This document shows positions 1 through 12,719 of a stretch of 64,000 bases of DNA, in pieces. Position 1 is the stretch's first letter, and every line of letters begins with the position of its first letter. The notes under the pieces are model-generated. The model ran no database searches, was not told the DNA's origin, and saw nothing but the letters and a program-made list of their open reading frames with translations. Origin of the DNA: Pseudomonadota bacterium (lineage in GTDB: Bacteria > Pseudomonadota > Gammaproteobacteria > Burkholderiales > Burkholderiaceae_C). The position numbers and the translations under genes are program-made. The stretch lies in the NCBI GenBank assembly GCA_029779845.1, contig JAKOZT010000092.1, positions 62,001-126,000 of the forward strand, given 5' to 3'.

Positions 1-619
1 CCAGCACAACCACCGGCGCGTCGACGCGCACGGCGGCGCCGCTGGTTTCGTCGATCGCCTGCACACCCGACACCGCACCGTCGGCATGTTCGATCGCGGT
101 GACACGGTGCCCGCTGAGCAGCGTCAGCCGCCCGCCCGCGCCGGCCTCCTTCATCGCCGCGATCATGCGCCGCGCCAGCTCGCGCGAGCTGCCCCACAGG
201 ATGTGATAGCGCGGCACGCTGTTGCCCTCGCCGTACCGGCCGCGCTCGACCCAGGTCACCGCCGGCAGGAACTTCAGGCCCTGCCCCACCAGCCAGTCGT
301 ACACCTGCGCGCGCGAGTGCTGCACGTAGTGCTCGGCCCAGCGGCGCGGCCAGAGGTCGGCCTTGCCCAGCTCGCCGAAGCTCAGCCAGTCGCGCAGCGC
401 GCGCTCGGGCGAATCGGGGATCTTCATGCGCCGCTGCAAGGGCGTGTCCACCAGCGCCATGCCGCCGAAGGCCCACAGCGCCAGGCCGCCGAGGCGCTCG
501 GGCGTGTCGCGGTCGATCAGCGTCACGCTCAGGCCGGCGCGCAGGCATTGCGTGGCGGCGACGATGCCGGCCAGGCCGCCGCCGGCGATGAGGACATCGG
601 TGCGAAGCGGGTCGGCCAC
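1..619 (-). CDS. FAD-binding dehydrogenase, N-terminal part (cut by window edge)
   Basis: The first 206 residues are present; the rest lies left of the window. The protein opens with a Rossmann dinucleotide-binding motif (VLIAGGGLAGIVAATQ) near residues 9-24, followed by an acidic residue ending the second strand (TLIDRD), as in FAD-dependent oxidoreductases of the fumarate reductase/3-ketosteroid dehydrogenase superfamily. The stretches LGGLALWAFGGMALVDTP and WAEHYVQ resemble the group annotated as putative FAD-binding dehydrogenases. The start is a GTG with AAGGAG about seven bases upstream. The substrate cannot be told from this part. Confidence 0.85.
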   Translation of the reverse strand, partial: MADPLRTDVLIAGGGLAGIVAATQCLRAGLSVTLIDRDTPERLGGLALWAFGGMALVDTPLQRRMKIPDSPERALRDWLSFGELGKADLWPRRWAEHYVQHSRAQVYDWLVGQGLKFLPAVTWVERGRYGEGNSVPRYHILWGSSRELARRMIAAMKEAGAGGRLTLLSGHRVTAIEHADGAVSGVQAIDETSGAAVRVDAPVVVL

Positions 620-906
620 GGGTGGTCTCCTTGTCGTTCTTGGCGTCGTCCGATTGTCGGGGCACGACCTTGTCCGGGTGCATCGCCTGGCCGGCGCCCG
701 ACTTCCTCACTCCGACTCGATCATCAACGGCTTCTTCAAGCCATTGATTCTCTTGACCCACGGCGAAAGAGTCTAAGCTCAGGACGTCGTCGGCGCGTCC
801 GCGAAGGCCTGCCTCGGCGCTCTGAACAAGCTGCAGAGCAAGGCGGAGCGGGCGGCGGCGCAGGGGTGGGCTGCGGGCGACTCATCCGACGCATCCAAGA
901 GGACAC

Positions 907-1542
907 ATGATGGTTCCGGACCTGGCATTCTCGGTGAAGATCTTCGCGGCGATGTTTGCCATCATGAACCCGATCGCCAACATCCCGGTGTTCCTGTCGC
1001 TGACCGAGGGGCGCAGCAATGCCGAGAAGCGGCGCATCGCGGCGGTCGCCTTCATCGCGGTCACGATCGGCTGCATCGTGTTGGCTGCGGCGGGCAGCGC
1101 GATCCTCGGCGCCTTCGGCCTGAGCGTCGATGACTTCCGGCTCGCCGGCGGATTGCTGGTGCTGCTGATCGCGCTGTCGATGCTGCATGGCTCATCGAGC
1201 GCCCAGCATCAGCCCCGGGACGAGGAGATGGGCGACAAGGCCGATGCCCAGGACATCGCCGTCTATCCCCTGGCGATCCCCTTGATGGTCGGGCCTGGAA
1301 CGATTGCCACCCTGATCGTCTTCGGCCACTCCGCGATCGTCGACGGCCAGGTGTTCAGCCTGGCGCTCGGTCTGGCCGCGTTCCTGGCCGTGCTGGCGGT
1401 GTGCCTGTTCGCGGCCCCCTGGATCGGGCGCTTCCTGCCACCGAAGGTCACCGCCATCGCCCAGCGGCTGATGGGCATGATCCTGGCCGCCATCGCCATG
1501 CAGATGATGACCACCAGCCTGCAGGCCCTCTTCAAGGCGTGA
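907..1542 (+). CDS. MarC family integral membrane protein
   Basis: The protein has 211 residues and about six hydrophobic segments. It carries the two hallmark motifs of the MarC family: NPIANIPVF near residue 19 and YPLAIPLMVGPGTIATL near residue 120, which sit in pseudo-symmetrical half-repeats. MarC proteins are inner-membrane proteins of unresolved transport function; the old link to multiple antibiotic resistance is not supported. An ATG at 907 preceded by GAGGA is the best start, and the next codon but one offers an alternative ATG. It stands alone, with about 290 bases upstream that hold no convincing gene. Confidence 0.9.
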   Translation: MMVPDLAFSVKIFAAMFAIMNPIANIPVFLSLTEGRSNAEKRRIAAVAFIAVTIGCIVLAAAGSAILGAFGLSVDDFRLAGGLLVLLIALSMLHGSSSAQHQPRDEEMGDKADAQDIAVYPLAIPLMVGPGTIATLIVFGHSAIVDGQVFSLALGLAAFLAVLAVCLFAAPWIGRFLPPKVTAIAQRLMGMILAAIAMQMMTTSLQALFKA

Positions 1543-2076
1543 GCGGGTCGGCGCCAAGGGGGGAGCAGGCACATGCCGCACATTCAAGCCATCGCTGAGC
1601 TCTGGACTCGGGCGGCCGAGGTATGGAGCCTCGGCTCCAGCATGTCCACGTCCGCTTGAGTGGCTCAAGCTCAAGGAAGCGCTGGCCTGCACCATCAAGG
1701 GCATCGTCGAGGGGGCGGGTTCCGGCTTTGCCTTCCCCAGCCAATCGCTCTACATCGAAACCCTGCCCACGGGCGCGGACGCCTTTTCCATGCATTCGCC
1801 GCAGCCGGCCGGAGTGGCTCCCGGCACGCAGCCTCCCGCCGCGCAAGAAGGCTCCGCGTGAGCTGGCCGAAGTACCGTCGGAGTTCCTGACACCCGCAGA
1901 GGGTGTGGGTGCCACGAAGATCGCCAAGGCCTCGAGCGTGTTGGAACTTCCTGCCTCCACCGGGCGCGGCTCGGCAATTGCGCGAGACCCGCCATCACCG
2001 TCCCGGAAGCCCGCCGGACCCCGAGTCACTCCCACTCAGTCTTGCGGCGCATCGCGCCGACTGTGTTGGCCGCATC
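1543..2076. other. Gene-poor stretch with a channel remnant
   Basis: Between marC-like and the convergent MFS gene lie 534 bases with no intact gene. Positions 1658-1861 encode a recognisable MscS-type C-terminal tail (listed separately). In the remaining 1862-2076 I see open frames but no familiar motif, no start with a good ribosome-binding site and no clear hairpin. The base composition is less GC-biased at third positions than in the core genes further right, consistent with decaying sequence. Confidence 0.6.
1658..1861 (+). pseudogene. C-terminal remnant of an MscS-family mechanosensitive channel
   Basis: An open frame with no start of its own reads EWLKLKEALACTIKGIVEG, then AGSGFAFPSQSLYIETLP, then about 25 low-complexity Pro/Ala residues to a TGA. 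The segment FAFPSQ-x-LYIE after an amphipathic helix is the typical end of the cytoplasmic domain of MscS-type channels. Nothing upstream in this frame reads as the transmembrane TM3 helix or the beta domain; the frame dissolves into unrelated residues before 1640. I read it as the surviving tail of a deleted channel gene. Confidence 0.7.
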
Positions 2077-3333
2077 TCAAGGCTGCTCAGCGCGGTTTCG
2101 GCAACGGGTCTCGAGCGCTCTTGGGACAGCGAACGCAGGCCTATGTGCGGTGCCGGCGACAAACACCAAGAGCCCCACGGCGGCGTTGACCCCGAGTAGC
2201 GCAAAAGCCGCCACATAACCAAAACGATGTGCGACCCATCCCGCTAGTGCCGGACTCAAGGCAGCACCGACGCCCTGGACCGCCATGACCGCACCCAGCC
2301 CGGCGTTGACGTGTCCGCTGCCGCTCAGCACCTGTGCCACCAGTCCCGGCAAGGCCACTCCGAGCAGCCCGGCACCGACACCGTCCAGCACCTGGACCGG
2401 GATCAGCGCCCAGGGAGATGGCCACGCAGCGGCGATGGCGCCGCGCAGGGGCAGCGCGATGAGCGCGGCCGTGACCAGCGCCCAGTAGCCGTGCCGCTCG
2501 GCATACCGCCCACCCAGCAATCCCATGGGAATCATCACCAGTTGCGCCACGACGATGGTGGACGCCGTGAACGTGCTCGGGTCGGCTTGGCCGTGTGCGA
2601 CGACAGACTGGCCAAGGAGTGGCAGCATCGCCGCATTGCCCAAGTGGAACAGCATCATGGTCACGGCGAGCAGGCGCAACTGACGCGAGGTGGCCAGCAC
2701 GCGCCATATCGATGGAGGCGACGCACCCGTGTCCGGCCGTTCAACCAAGCCTCGGGCCACATCGTGGTCAATATCCCTGGCGCGGATGCCCCGCAAGCAC
2801 ACAAGCGCCCCCGCTCCCATCAACACCATGAGCGCGAACACGGCCGACAATCCCCAACGGTAGCCGGCCATGCCGGCGAGGACCGCCGCGGCGACATTGC
2901 CCGCGTGGTTCCACGCTTCGTTGCGCCCCAGTTGCCGGGCCAGTCCGTCCGGGCCTGCCAAACCGAGGGTCAGTCCCATGATGGCCGGGCCGAACAGCGC
3001 GCCCACCACGGCGGCAAGAATCTGGGTGGCGACCGTGACGGCAGGGATGGGACGCGCCCAGAGCGCCAGACTGCCCACGAGCAGCAACACCGTCGCAGCG
3101 CCCAGCAGCGCGCGCTTGCGGCGCGAGCCGTCCACCCAAGCGCCCAGCGGGGCGGTGACCAGAATTCCCACCATGCCCGTGGCACCCATGAGGTAGCCAA
3201 TGTCATCGGCCTCCCAGCCGTGCGCCATGAGGAAGACGCCCAGAAACGGCCCCAGCCCGTCACGCACGTCGGAGATGAAGAAGTTCAGGCCGCACAGCCA
3301 GCGCTGCGAGCCGGTGACACGCTGCGGCTTCAT
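2077..3333 (-). CDS. MFS transporter
   Basis: The protein has 418 residues with about twelve hydrophobic segments and a basic motif in the first cytoplasmic loop (GAWVDGSRRKRALLG) matching the major facilitator signature between TM2 and TM3. The N-terminus RWLCGLNFFISDVRDGLGPFLGVFL resembles a subgroup annotated only as MFS transporters, so the substrate is unknown. It follows the small DUF486 protein gene on the same strand after 13 bases, so the two are probably co-transcribed. ATG at 3333 is the start. Confidence 0.88.
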   Translation of the reverse strand: MKPQRVTGSQRWLCGLNFFISDVRDGLGPFLGVFLMAHGWEADDIGYLMGATGMVGILVTAPLGAWVDGSRRKRALLGAATVLLLVGSLALWARPIPAVTVATQILAAVVGALFGPAIMGLTLGLAGPDGLARQLGRNEAWNHAGNVAAAVLAGMAGYRWGLSAVFALMVLMGAGALVCLRGIRARDIDHDVARGLVERPDTGASPPSIWRVLATSRQLRLLAVTMMLFHLGNAAMLPLLGQSVVAHGQADPSTFTASTIVVAQLVMIPMGLLGGRYAERHGYWALVTAALIALPLRGAIAAAWPSPWALIPVQVLDGVGAGLLGVALPGLVAQVLSGSGHVNAGLGAVMAVQGVGAALSPALAGWVAHRFGYVAAFALLGVNAAVGLLVFVAGTAHRPAFAVPRALETRCRNRAEQP

Positions 3334-3346
3334 CTTGCGTACTCAC

Positions 3347-3694
3347 TCAGTGCAACGGGCCCTTGAACACGAAGAACGCGCCCAGGCCGATGCAGCCAAA
3401 CCCCACCAGATGGTTCAGCGTGAGCCGCTCGCCCAGGTAGTACACAGAAAAGACTGCGAACACGGTGAGCGTGATGACTTCCTGCATCGTCTTGAGCTCG
3501 GCGGCACTGTAGAAGGCATGGCCCAGGCGGTTGGCCGGCACGGCGAAGCAGTATTCGGCCAGCGCGATCAGCCAACTCACCAGGATGACCATCCACAGCG
3601 GGCGGCCCTCGAAACGAAGGTGCCCATACCACGCGAAGGTCATGAACACGTTGGAAATCGACAGCAGGACGACAGGCAGCAGCTGGGGAGACAT
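3347..3694 (-). CDS. DMT family (DUF486) small membrane protein
   Basis: About 115 residues with four hydrophobic helices. The sequence NVFMTFAWYGHLRF near the start and EYCFAVPANRLGH in the middle are typical of the DUF486 family, which is related to half-size drug/metabolite transporters that pair as dimers. The ATG at 3694 is preferred; an in-frame TTG three codons upstream is possible, but neither has a strong ribosome-binding site. It is upstream of, and probably cotranscribed with, the MFS gene. The transported substrate is unknown. Confidence 0.85.
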   Translation of the reverse strand: MSPQLLPVVLLSISNVFMTFAWYGHLRFEGRPLWMVILVSWLIALAEYCFAVPANRLGHAFYSAAELKTMQEVITLTVFAVFSVYYLGERLTLNHLVGFGCIGLGAFFVFKGPLH

Positions 3695-3796
3695 TGCGGT
3701 CAACGGTCAATGGTCACAAGGGGACAGGGAGATTCGTCCGTGCGCCGTGGCATCGGCGCGGACGGCCAAGCCACGGCTTTGGGGCGTGGGGTGGGA

Positions 3797-4471
3797 TCAG
3801 CGTGCGGGGTCGTACAGCGGCTGCAACGCAGACAGGCTGGTGCCCAGGCTGACCGCCTCGAGCGAGATGCCGATGGCATTGCGCGTGCCCAGGCCGGAGG
3901 CCGCGAACGGTGCGCCCAGCTGCACCGATTGGCGCAGGCTTTCGGGCGGGAAGCGAACGATGCTGCCGTCGGCCAGGATCACGCCATTGGCCTCGCCCCG
4001 GGGGCCGGTCAACACGGTGTCGACACGACCCTCGACCTGCTGCGGCTGCAGCTTCTGCGCGCGCAGGTGGGGCGGCAGCGGACGGCCTTCGCCCAGCGGC
4101 GGCGGCTGGTCGTACACCGTCTGGCCGCTGGCGGTGTTGACGATGGCGTCGGCGCGCACGCTCCCACGCGCCTCGGGACGCCCGATGATGCGCACGGAAT
4201 CGCCCGGCTTCACGGCAGCGGCGAGCGCGTCGGCCAGGTGCGGTGCGAACTTCACGACCATGCCATCCGCCAGGCGCAGGCCATCGATCTCGCCGTAGGG
4301 ATTGATCAGCATCCGTTGCACGGCACCCTGTGCCACGGCCTGGCCCGCGACACCGGGCACGGGGGGCTGCAGTACCGGGGGCGCTTCCCCACGCGGAGGA
4401 ACGGGGGGCGCTGCGTAGGCAGCCGTGGCCAGCAGGCCCGCAGCGATGGCGGAAAGCGTGTTTCGGGACAT
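3797..4471 (-). CDS. Secreted protein with two tandem beta-rich modules, unknown function
   Basis: The mature start is MSRNTLSAIAAGLLATAAYA, a clear signal peptide cut near residue 20, with GAAGGAG eight bases upstream of the ATG. After a Pro-rich linker the protein has two related modules: GEIDGLRLADGMVVKFAP near residue 60 and GEANGVILADGSIVRFPP near residue 155. Each follows a G-x3-G-x2-LADG-x-[IV]-[VR]-F-x-P pattern, and the first is followed by KPGDSVRIIGRPE as in an OB-like barrel. I do not recognise a characterised family. It lies downstream of a sigma-54 promoter and dyad, next to an NtrC-type two-component system that probably controls it. Confidence 0.8.
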   Translation of the reverse strand: MSRNTLSAIAAGLLATAAYAAPPVPPRGEAPPVLQPPVPGVAGQAVAQGAVQRMLINPYGEIDGLRLADGMVVKFAPHLADALAAAVKPGDSVRIIGRPEARGSVRADAIVNTASGQTVYDQPPPLGEGRPLPPHLRAQKLQPQQVEGRVDTVLTGPRGEANGVILADGSIVRFPPESLRQSVQLGAPFAASGLGTRNAIGISLEAVSLGTSLSALQPLYDPAR

Positions 4472-4511
4472 GAGAAGCTCCTTCGGAGTGGGTTGAAGAC
4501 CCTCCAGAAGG

Positions 4512-4527
4512 TGCAAATCACATGCCT
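4512..4527 (-). promoter_or_regulatory. Sigma-54 promoter of the secreted protein gene
   Basis: On the minus strand the bases read AGGCATGTGATTTGCA, matching the -24/-12 consensus TGGCAyrN4TTGCw at every defined position but the first, with GG and GC separated by exactly ten bases. The predicted transcription start near 4501 leaves a leader of about 30 bases before the ATG at 4471. A sigma-54 activator gene lies directly upstream of this gene, on the same strand. Confidence 0.75.
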
Positions 4528-4570
4528 TGACAAAATCCAATCAAATCAACGGCTTGTGCTTGTTCCTCGC

Positions 4571-4602
4571 ACACCGGCGTCCGCTTTCGGACACGTCGGT
4601 GT
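4571..4602. promoter_or_regulatory. Dyad, candidate activator (UAS) site
   Basis: An inner inverted repeat GTCCG-N4-CGGAC at 4579-4592 is nested in outer arms ACACCG (4571-4576) and CGGTGT (4597-4602). It lies about 80-100 bases upstream of the predicted sigma-54 transcription start, where enhancer-type activators bind. Its position just beyond the 3' end of the regulator gene suggests the adjacent NtrC-type regulator as ligand; this is inference. Confidence 0.55.
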
Positions 4603-4636
4603 CACAGGATCGGACGTCTATCCGCCGCAGCGGGCG

Positions 4637-5971
4637 TCAGTCGAGCCCGTGCTCCGCCAGCTTGCGGTAGAGCTGCTGCCGCGACAGCCCCAGCCGCCGG
4701 GCCGCCTCGGCCCGCTTGCCGCCAGCCTCGGCCAGCGCGCGGCGCACCATCTCGCGCTCGACCTGCGCCACGGCACTGGCCAGCGTGCCGCCCCAGGCGA
4801 TATCCACCCCGGCAGAGGCGGCTGCCGGCTGCAGGTCAATGTGTTCGGGCTCGATGGAATTGCCGTGCGCCATGATGGCCGCGCGCTCCATGGCGTTGCG
4901 CAGTTCGCGCACATTGCCCGGCCACCGGTGGCCAATGAGCCGCCGCGCCGCCGCCGCGCTCAGGCGCTTGGGTGCGGCACTGCCGATGCGCCGCAAAAAG
5001 TGCTCGGCCAGCAGCAGCACATCGCCCAGCCGCTCGCGCAGCGGAGGCAACACAAGCGGCACCACCTGCAGCCGATACCAGAGGTCTTCGCGAAAGCGCC
5101 CTTCGGCCACGGCTGCAGGCAGGTCGCGGTGGGTGGCCGCAACGACGCGTACATCCACCGGCAAGACGCGCGTGCCACCCACCGGCGTGATCTCGCGCTC
5201 CTGCAGTGCCCGCAAGATCTTGGCCTGCGTGGCCAACGGCATGTCGCCGATCTCGTCCAGGAACAGCGTGCCCCCGTTGGCTTCGCGAAAGCGCCCCAGG
5301 CGGTCTGCCGTTGCCCCAGTAAAAGCGCCCTTCACATGGCCGAACAGCTCGCTCTCCATCAGTTCGGCAGGAATGGCGGCGCAGTTGACCGCCACAAAGG
5401 GCCGCGCCGCGCGGGCGCTGGCGCGGTGCAGCGCCCGCGCCACCAGTTCCTTGCCCGTGCCCGTCTCGCCCAGCACCAGCACGGTGGCGTCGCTGCCCGC
5501 GGCCATGCCGATGCGCTTGAACACCTCGCGCATGGCTTCGCTGCTGCTGACCAGTTCGAAGTCTTCCGTGTCCGTCGCCATGCCGTCGGCGTCTTCAACG
5601 GGCTCGGCGGCCCGTGCGCTTTGCAGCGCGCGCTCCAGCGTCCGCACCAGCGCGGCACGCGCCACGGGCTTGGTGAGATGGTCGAAAGCGCCCAGCCGCA
5701 TGGCCTCGATGGTGTTGCCGCCGCTGGCGTAGGCCGTGAGCATGATGCAGGGCGCCGGCGAGATGTCCGCCGCCTTGCGCAGAAACACCAAGCCGTCCTC
5801 GCCGGGCATGCGCAGATCGACGATGGCCACCTCGACCGGTTCGGTGCGCAGACGGTGCAGGCCCGCGTTGGTGGTGCCGGCCTGCAGCACGGTATGGCCC
5901 AGGTCGTGCAGCGTTTCACCGAGGCTTTCTCGGAAGGCTGCATCGTCGTCGACGATCAGGATGTGGGCCAT
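4637..5971 (-). CDS. Sigma-54-dependent response regulator (NtrC family)
   Basis: 444 residues in three parts. The receiver domain (1-120) has the acidic pocket VDDD near residue 8, phospho-acceptor Asp52 in VDLRMP and Lys in LTKPV. The AAA+ domain (about 140-375) has Walker A GETGTGKE, the sigma-54 contact loop GAFTGA, Walker B LFLDEIGD and the WPGNVREL motif. The C-terminal Fis-type helix-turn-helix (about 405-444) ends EAARRLGLSRQQLYRKL. It would activate sigma-54 promoters after phosphorylation. The start overlaps the 3' end of the sensor kinase gene by 16 bases. The sigma-54 promoter just downstream is a likely target. Confidence 0.95.
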   Translation of the reverse strand: MAHILIVDDDAAFRESLGETLHDLGHTVLQAGTTNAGLHRLRTEPVEVAIVDLRMPGEDGLVFLRKAADISPAPCIMLTAYASGGNTIEAMRLGAFDHLTKPVARAALVRTLERALQSARAAEPVEDADGMATDTEDFELVSSSEAMREVFKRIGMAAGSDATVLVLGETGTGKELVARALHRASARAARPFVAVNCAAIPAELMESELFGHVKGAFTGATADRLGRFREANGGTLFLDEIGDMPLATQAKILRALQEREITPVGGTRVLPVDVRVVAATHRDLPAAVAEGRFREDLWYRLQVVPLVLPPLRERLGDVLLLAEHFLRRIGSAAPKRLSAAAARRLIGHRWPGNVRELRNAMERAAIMAHGNSIEPEHIDLQPAAASAGVDIAWGGTLASAVAQVEREMVRRALAEAGGKRAEAARRLGLSRQQLYRKLAEHGLD

Positions 5972-7290
5972 GGCAGCTCCATGTCGATGCGCGCGCCGTG
6001 CGCGCTGTCGGCCAGCGCGACGCGGCCGCCGTGCGCCTGCAGGATCTCGCGCACCAGCGCCAGGCCCAAGCCGGAACCGCCGGTGCGCGCGGTGGCGAAG
6101 GCTTCAAACAGCGTTTCGCGCAACTCGACCGGCACGCCGGTGCCGTCGTCAGCCACCCAGAGCTGCAAAACGGCTCCGCCCGCGCCGCGCGCCGCGCCCA
6201 GCTCGATGCGGCCGCCCGCGCCGGTGTGCGCCAGCGCGTTGAGCAGCAGGTTGTCGAACACGCGCGCCATCTGGACGGGGTCGAACCATGCCGGCGCCGG
6301 GGTGATGGCTCCCAGCGCCGGCTCCAGTGCGATCTCAAGGCGGACGCCGGACGCAGCGGCTGCCGCCGCATGCGCCTGCAGCCGCCCTTGGAGGAACGCG
6401 CTCAGGTCCACGCGCTCGCGCTGTACGCGGAATGGCTGCGTGAGCGCGAGCAGGCTGGAGACCAGCGATTCCAGACGTTCCGTCTGTGCCAGCACCGATT
6501 CCAGCGCGCCCGCCACGCGGGCATCGCGCACTTCGGCGGGCGCGGCCAGGGCGTTCTCGACCTTCATGCGCATGGTGCCCAGCGGATTGCGGATTTCATG
6601 CGCCAGCCCGGCCGACACGCGGCCGAGCGTGGCCAGCCGTTCCGACTGCGCCAATTGCAACTGCAGCGCCGCGGACTGCCGGCGCCAGCGACCCAGCATC
6701 CGGCCCAGCCAAACGCCCGAAACCACCACCATGCACAGCAGCAGGCTCACGGCCAGGATCAGCGGGTTGATGACATCCGGGCTGATGAGCGGCACGCGCA
6801 CCAGCGTCCACGCCGTCAGGCCGCGCGGTTGCGCGTCCACCGGGCAAGCCGCGAACACCACCGCCTCGCGCAGGCCCGGCCGTACATCGGTCACGAGACT
6901 CGCACTGTCGAGTGCGCGTTGCGCGGTCGAACCGATGCGCTCCAGCTCAGCGCTGGGCGGATCGCGCTTGATGCCGGTCCCGTCGTATGTGGGAAAGGCG
7001 TAGGCCACCACGCCGGGACCCGTGCGCCAGAAGCCCCCCTCGGTGCCCGGCATGTCGCGCAGTGCAAGGTCGAGCACGGCCTGGGCTGCAGAAGGCGGCG
7101 CGGCCAGCGCCATGCGCTCGGCGCCGGCGCGCAACGCTTCGCAACTGACCGACGCCTGTCGGGTGGCGCGGACGATCTGGGGCCCCGCGCCTTGACGGAT
7201 CAGCACCAGCAGCAGCGCTGCAAGCACCACCGAAACGGCGGCAATCGCCAGCCAAAGGATCAGCAGTTCCCGCCGCAAAGATGCCTGCAA
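5956..7290 (-). CDS. Membrane sensor histidine kinase, partner of the NtrC-type regulator
   Basis: 444 residues. TM1 at about 8-30 and TM2 at about 165-190 flank a periplasmic sensor region of about 135 residues with no recognised fold. The H-box HEIRNPLGTMRMK follows near residue 230, then the ATP-binding domain with N-box VFDNLLLNALAHT, G1 VADDGTGVP and G2 GGSGLGLALV. It is a complete kinase and would phosphorylate the overlapping downstream regulator. The periplasmic sensor suggests an envelope or external signal. The stimulus is unknown. Confidence 0.93.
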   Translation of the reverse strand: MQASLRRELLILWLAIAAVSVVLAALLLVLIRQGAGPQIVRATRQASVSCEALRAGAERMALAAPPSAAQAVLDLALRDMPGTEGGFWRTGPGVVAYAFPTYDGTGIKRDPPSAELERIGSTAQRALDSASLVTDVRPGLREAVVFAACPVDAQPRGLTAWTLVRVPLISPDVINPLILAVSLLLCMVVVSGVWLGRMLGRWRRQSAALQLQLAQSERLATLGRVSAGLAHEIRNPLGTMRMKVENALAAPAEVRDARVAGALESVLAQTERLESLVSSLLALTQPFRVQRERVDLSAFLQGRLQAHAAAAAASGVRLEIALEPALGAITPAPAWFDPVQMARVFDNLLLNALAHTGAGGRIELGAARGAGGAVLQLWVADDGTGVPVELRETLFEAFATARTGGSGLGLALVREILQAHGGRVALADSAHGARIDMELPWPTS

Positions 7291-7437
7291 GTTCAGGAAG
7301 TCTCTCCAATGGTGAGGCTGCGGAACAATACACGATGGATCAGCAGCGCCTGGCCCGAAGACTGAGCACGGTCGGTGCGAACTCAGTTCGGAGCTTTCCA
7401 GGGCCGATGAAGCGCTGCGAGCGTCTTTCCTCGCCCG

Positions 7438-7965
7438 TCAGGGCCGCCACTCGTGCCGAAGCAGCGCGTACTGCATGGTGTTCTCGTAGATCGGCGCCCC
7501 GCTTTCATCGTTTCGAAAAGAGACGAACTCCTTGAACACCCCTTCCCGGCGCATACCGAGCTTCTCGCAAAGCCGCTGGGAAGGTACGTTCGTGTCTTCC
7601 ACATAGGCGTACAGGCGCCGCGCCGCCCGCTGCGTGAAAAGGTGGGTGAACAGCGCGGCTGCGGCTTCATGCGCGTAGCCCTTTCCACCAAAGTCGGGGT
7701 TGAAGTTCCAGCCTACCGAGAAAGTGTCTTCCTCCGGGTGGGCGAACAGATCCCCGATGAGCTGGCCCGAGGTGCGCAAACACACGGCGATGCTGGTGGC
7801 ATCCGTGCTGCGCCGTGCGGCTTCAAGCTCTGCCGCCTGCATGTCCGCGAGTGCCAGCGACAGGAAACAGCTGGCCACCGGCTCGTGCAGGTACGCGTAC
7901 AGGTCTGCCGCATCTCGCTCGGCAAATCGCCTCAAGACAAGGCGGCCGGTCTCTATGATTTCCAT
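7438..7965 (-). CDS. GNAT family N-acetyltransferase (RimJ/RimL-like)
   Basis: 175 residues. The opening TGRLVLRRFAERDAADLYAYL is the beta1-alpha1 pattern of RimJ/RimL-type N-acetyltransferases. NFNPDFGGKGYAHEAAAAL carries the acetyl-CoA pyrophosphate-binding Q/G-x-x-G-x-G/A loop, and VEDTNVPSQRLCEKLGMRREG is the conserved motif B. It would transfer acetyl from acetyl-CoA to an amine, perhaps a protein N-terminus or a small molecule. It stands alone next to a transposase remnant, so it may have been acquired. Confidence 0.9.
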   Translation of the reverse strand: MEIIETGRLVLRRFAERDAADLYAYLHEPVASCFLSLALADMQAAELEAARRSTDATSIAVCLRTSGQLIGDLFAHPEEDTFSVGWNFNPDFGGKGYAHEAAAALFTHLFTQRAARRLYAYVEDTNVPSQRLCEKLGMRREGVFKEFVSFRNDESGAPIYENTMQYALLRHEWRP

Positions 7966-8046
7966 TTGCTGAGGAAACGCTGATCAATTCCCCGCGGGCA
8001 TGTCTGATGCCTGCGCGAGGAACAAGGGGTTGAACGAGGCACGCCG

Positions 8047-8175
8047 ATGGAACAACGCAGCTTTGCCAGCGCGGAGGGCGAGATGGGGCGCATCGTGCCG
8101 TGGGGCGGCTGCCTGAGCATCTCAACGCCTCGTTGCTCCGGTCCAGTTCGGGCTGCGACGCTCATCGATCAGTGA
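8047..8175 (+). pseudogene. Probable IS5-type transposase remnant
   Basis: A 42-codon open frame starts MEQRSFASAE and continues EMGRIVPW before losing similarity. Transposases of the IS5 group typically begin with an M-x-Q-x-[ST]-F-A segment, then an Arg-rich stretch, then EMDx[IV][IV]PW; here the Arg-rich stretch is missing, as if deleted. The frame lies in the 295-base gap between the GNAT gene and guaA, which otherwise holds no gene. I take it as the trace of an internally deleted insertion sequence. No clear terminal inverted repeats could be settled by eye. Confidence 0.4.
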
Positions 8176-8260
8176 TTCCCCGGCGTGACGCATTTCCCTT
8201 TGAATCAACACGCTACGTCAGTTTTTCGATAGCTGGCAGTAGTCCTCGAAGGACGTAAAT

Positions 8261-9844
<1,584 letters not shown>

Positions 9845-9863
9845 GGCGGTGGTCCCGGGGCGA

Positions 9864-12618
<2,755 letters not shown>

Positions 12619-12719
12619 CGGACCGTGCAGCAGCGCACGTTTCGCGCGCCGGGCACCGCGCATCTGCGGGGCTGGCCGCTACACTGGGGCGCAACTCCGC
12701 CCGCTCACATCGCGCCACC

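Noticed and set aside
786-906. A protein-like stretch (ACLGALNKLQSKAERAAAQG) before marC.
   Set aside because: It has no start or clear family and stays open only briefly; it may be a decayed fragment but the evidence is too thin.
86-910. Open frame on the plus strand over the flavin dehydrogenase.
   Set aside because: It is antisense to a protein with a clear FAD-binding motif and ribosome-binding site, and its own translation has no familiar motif.
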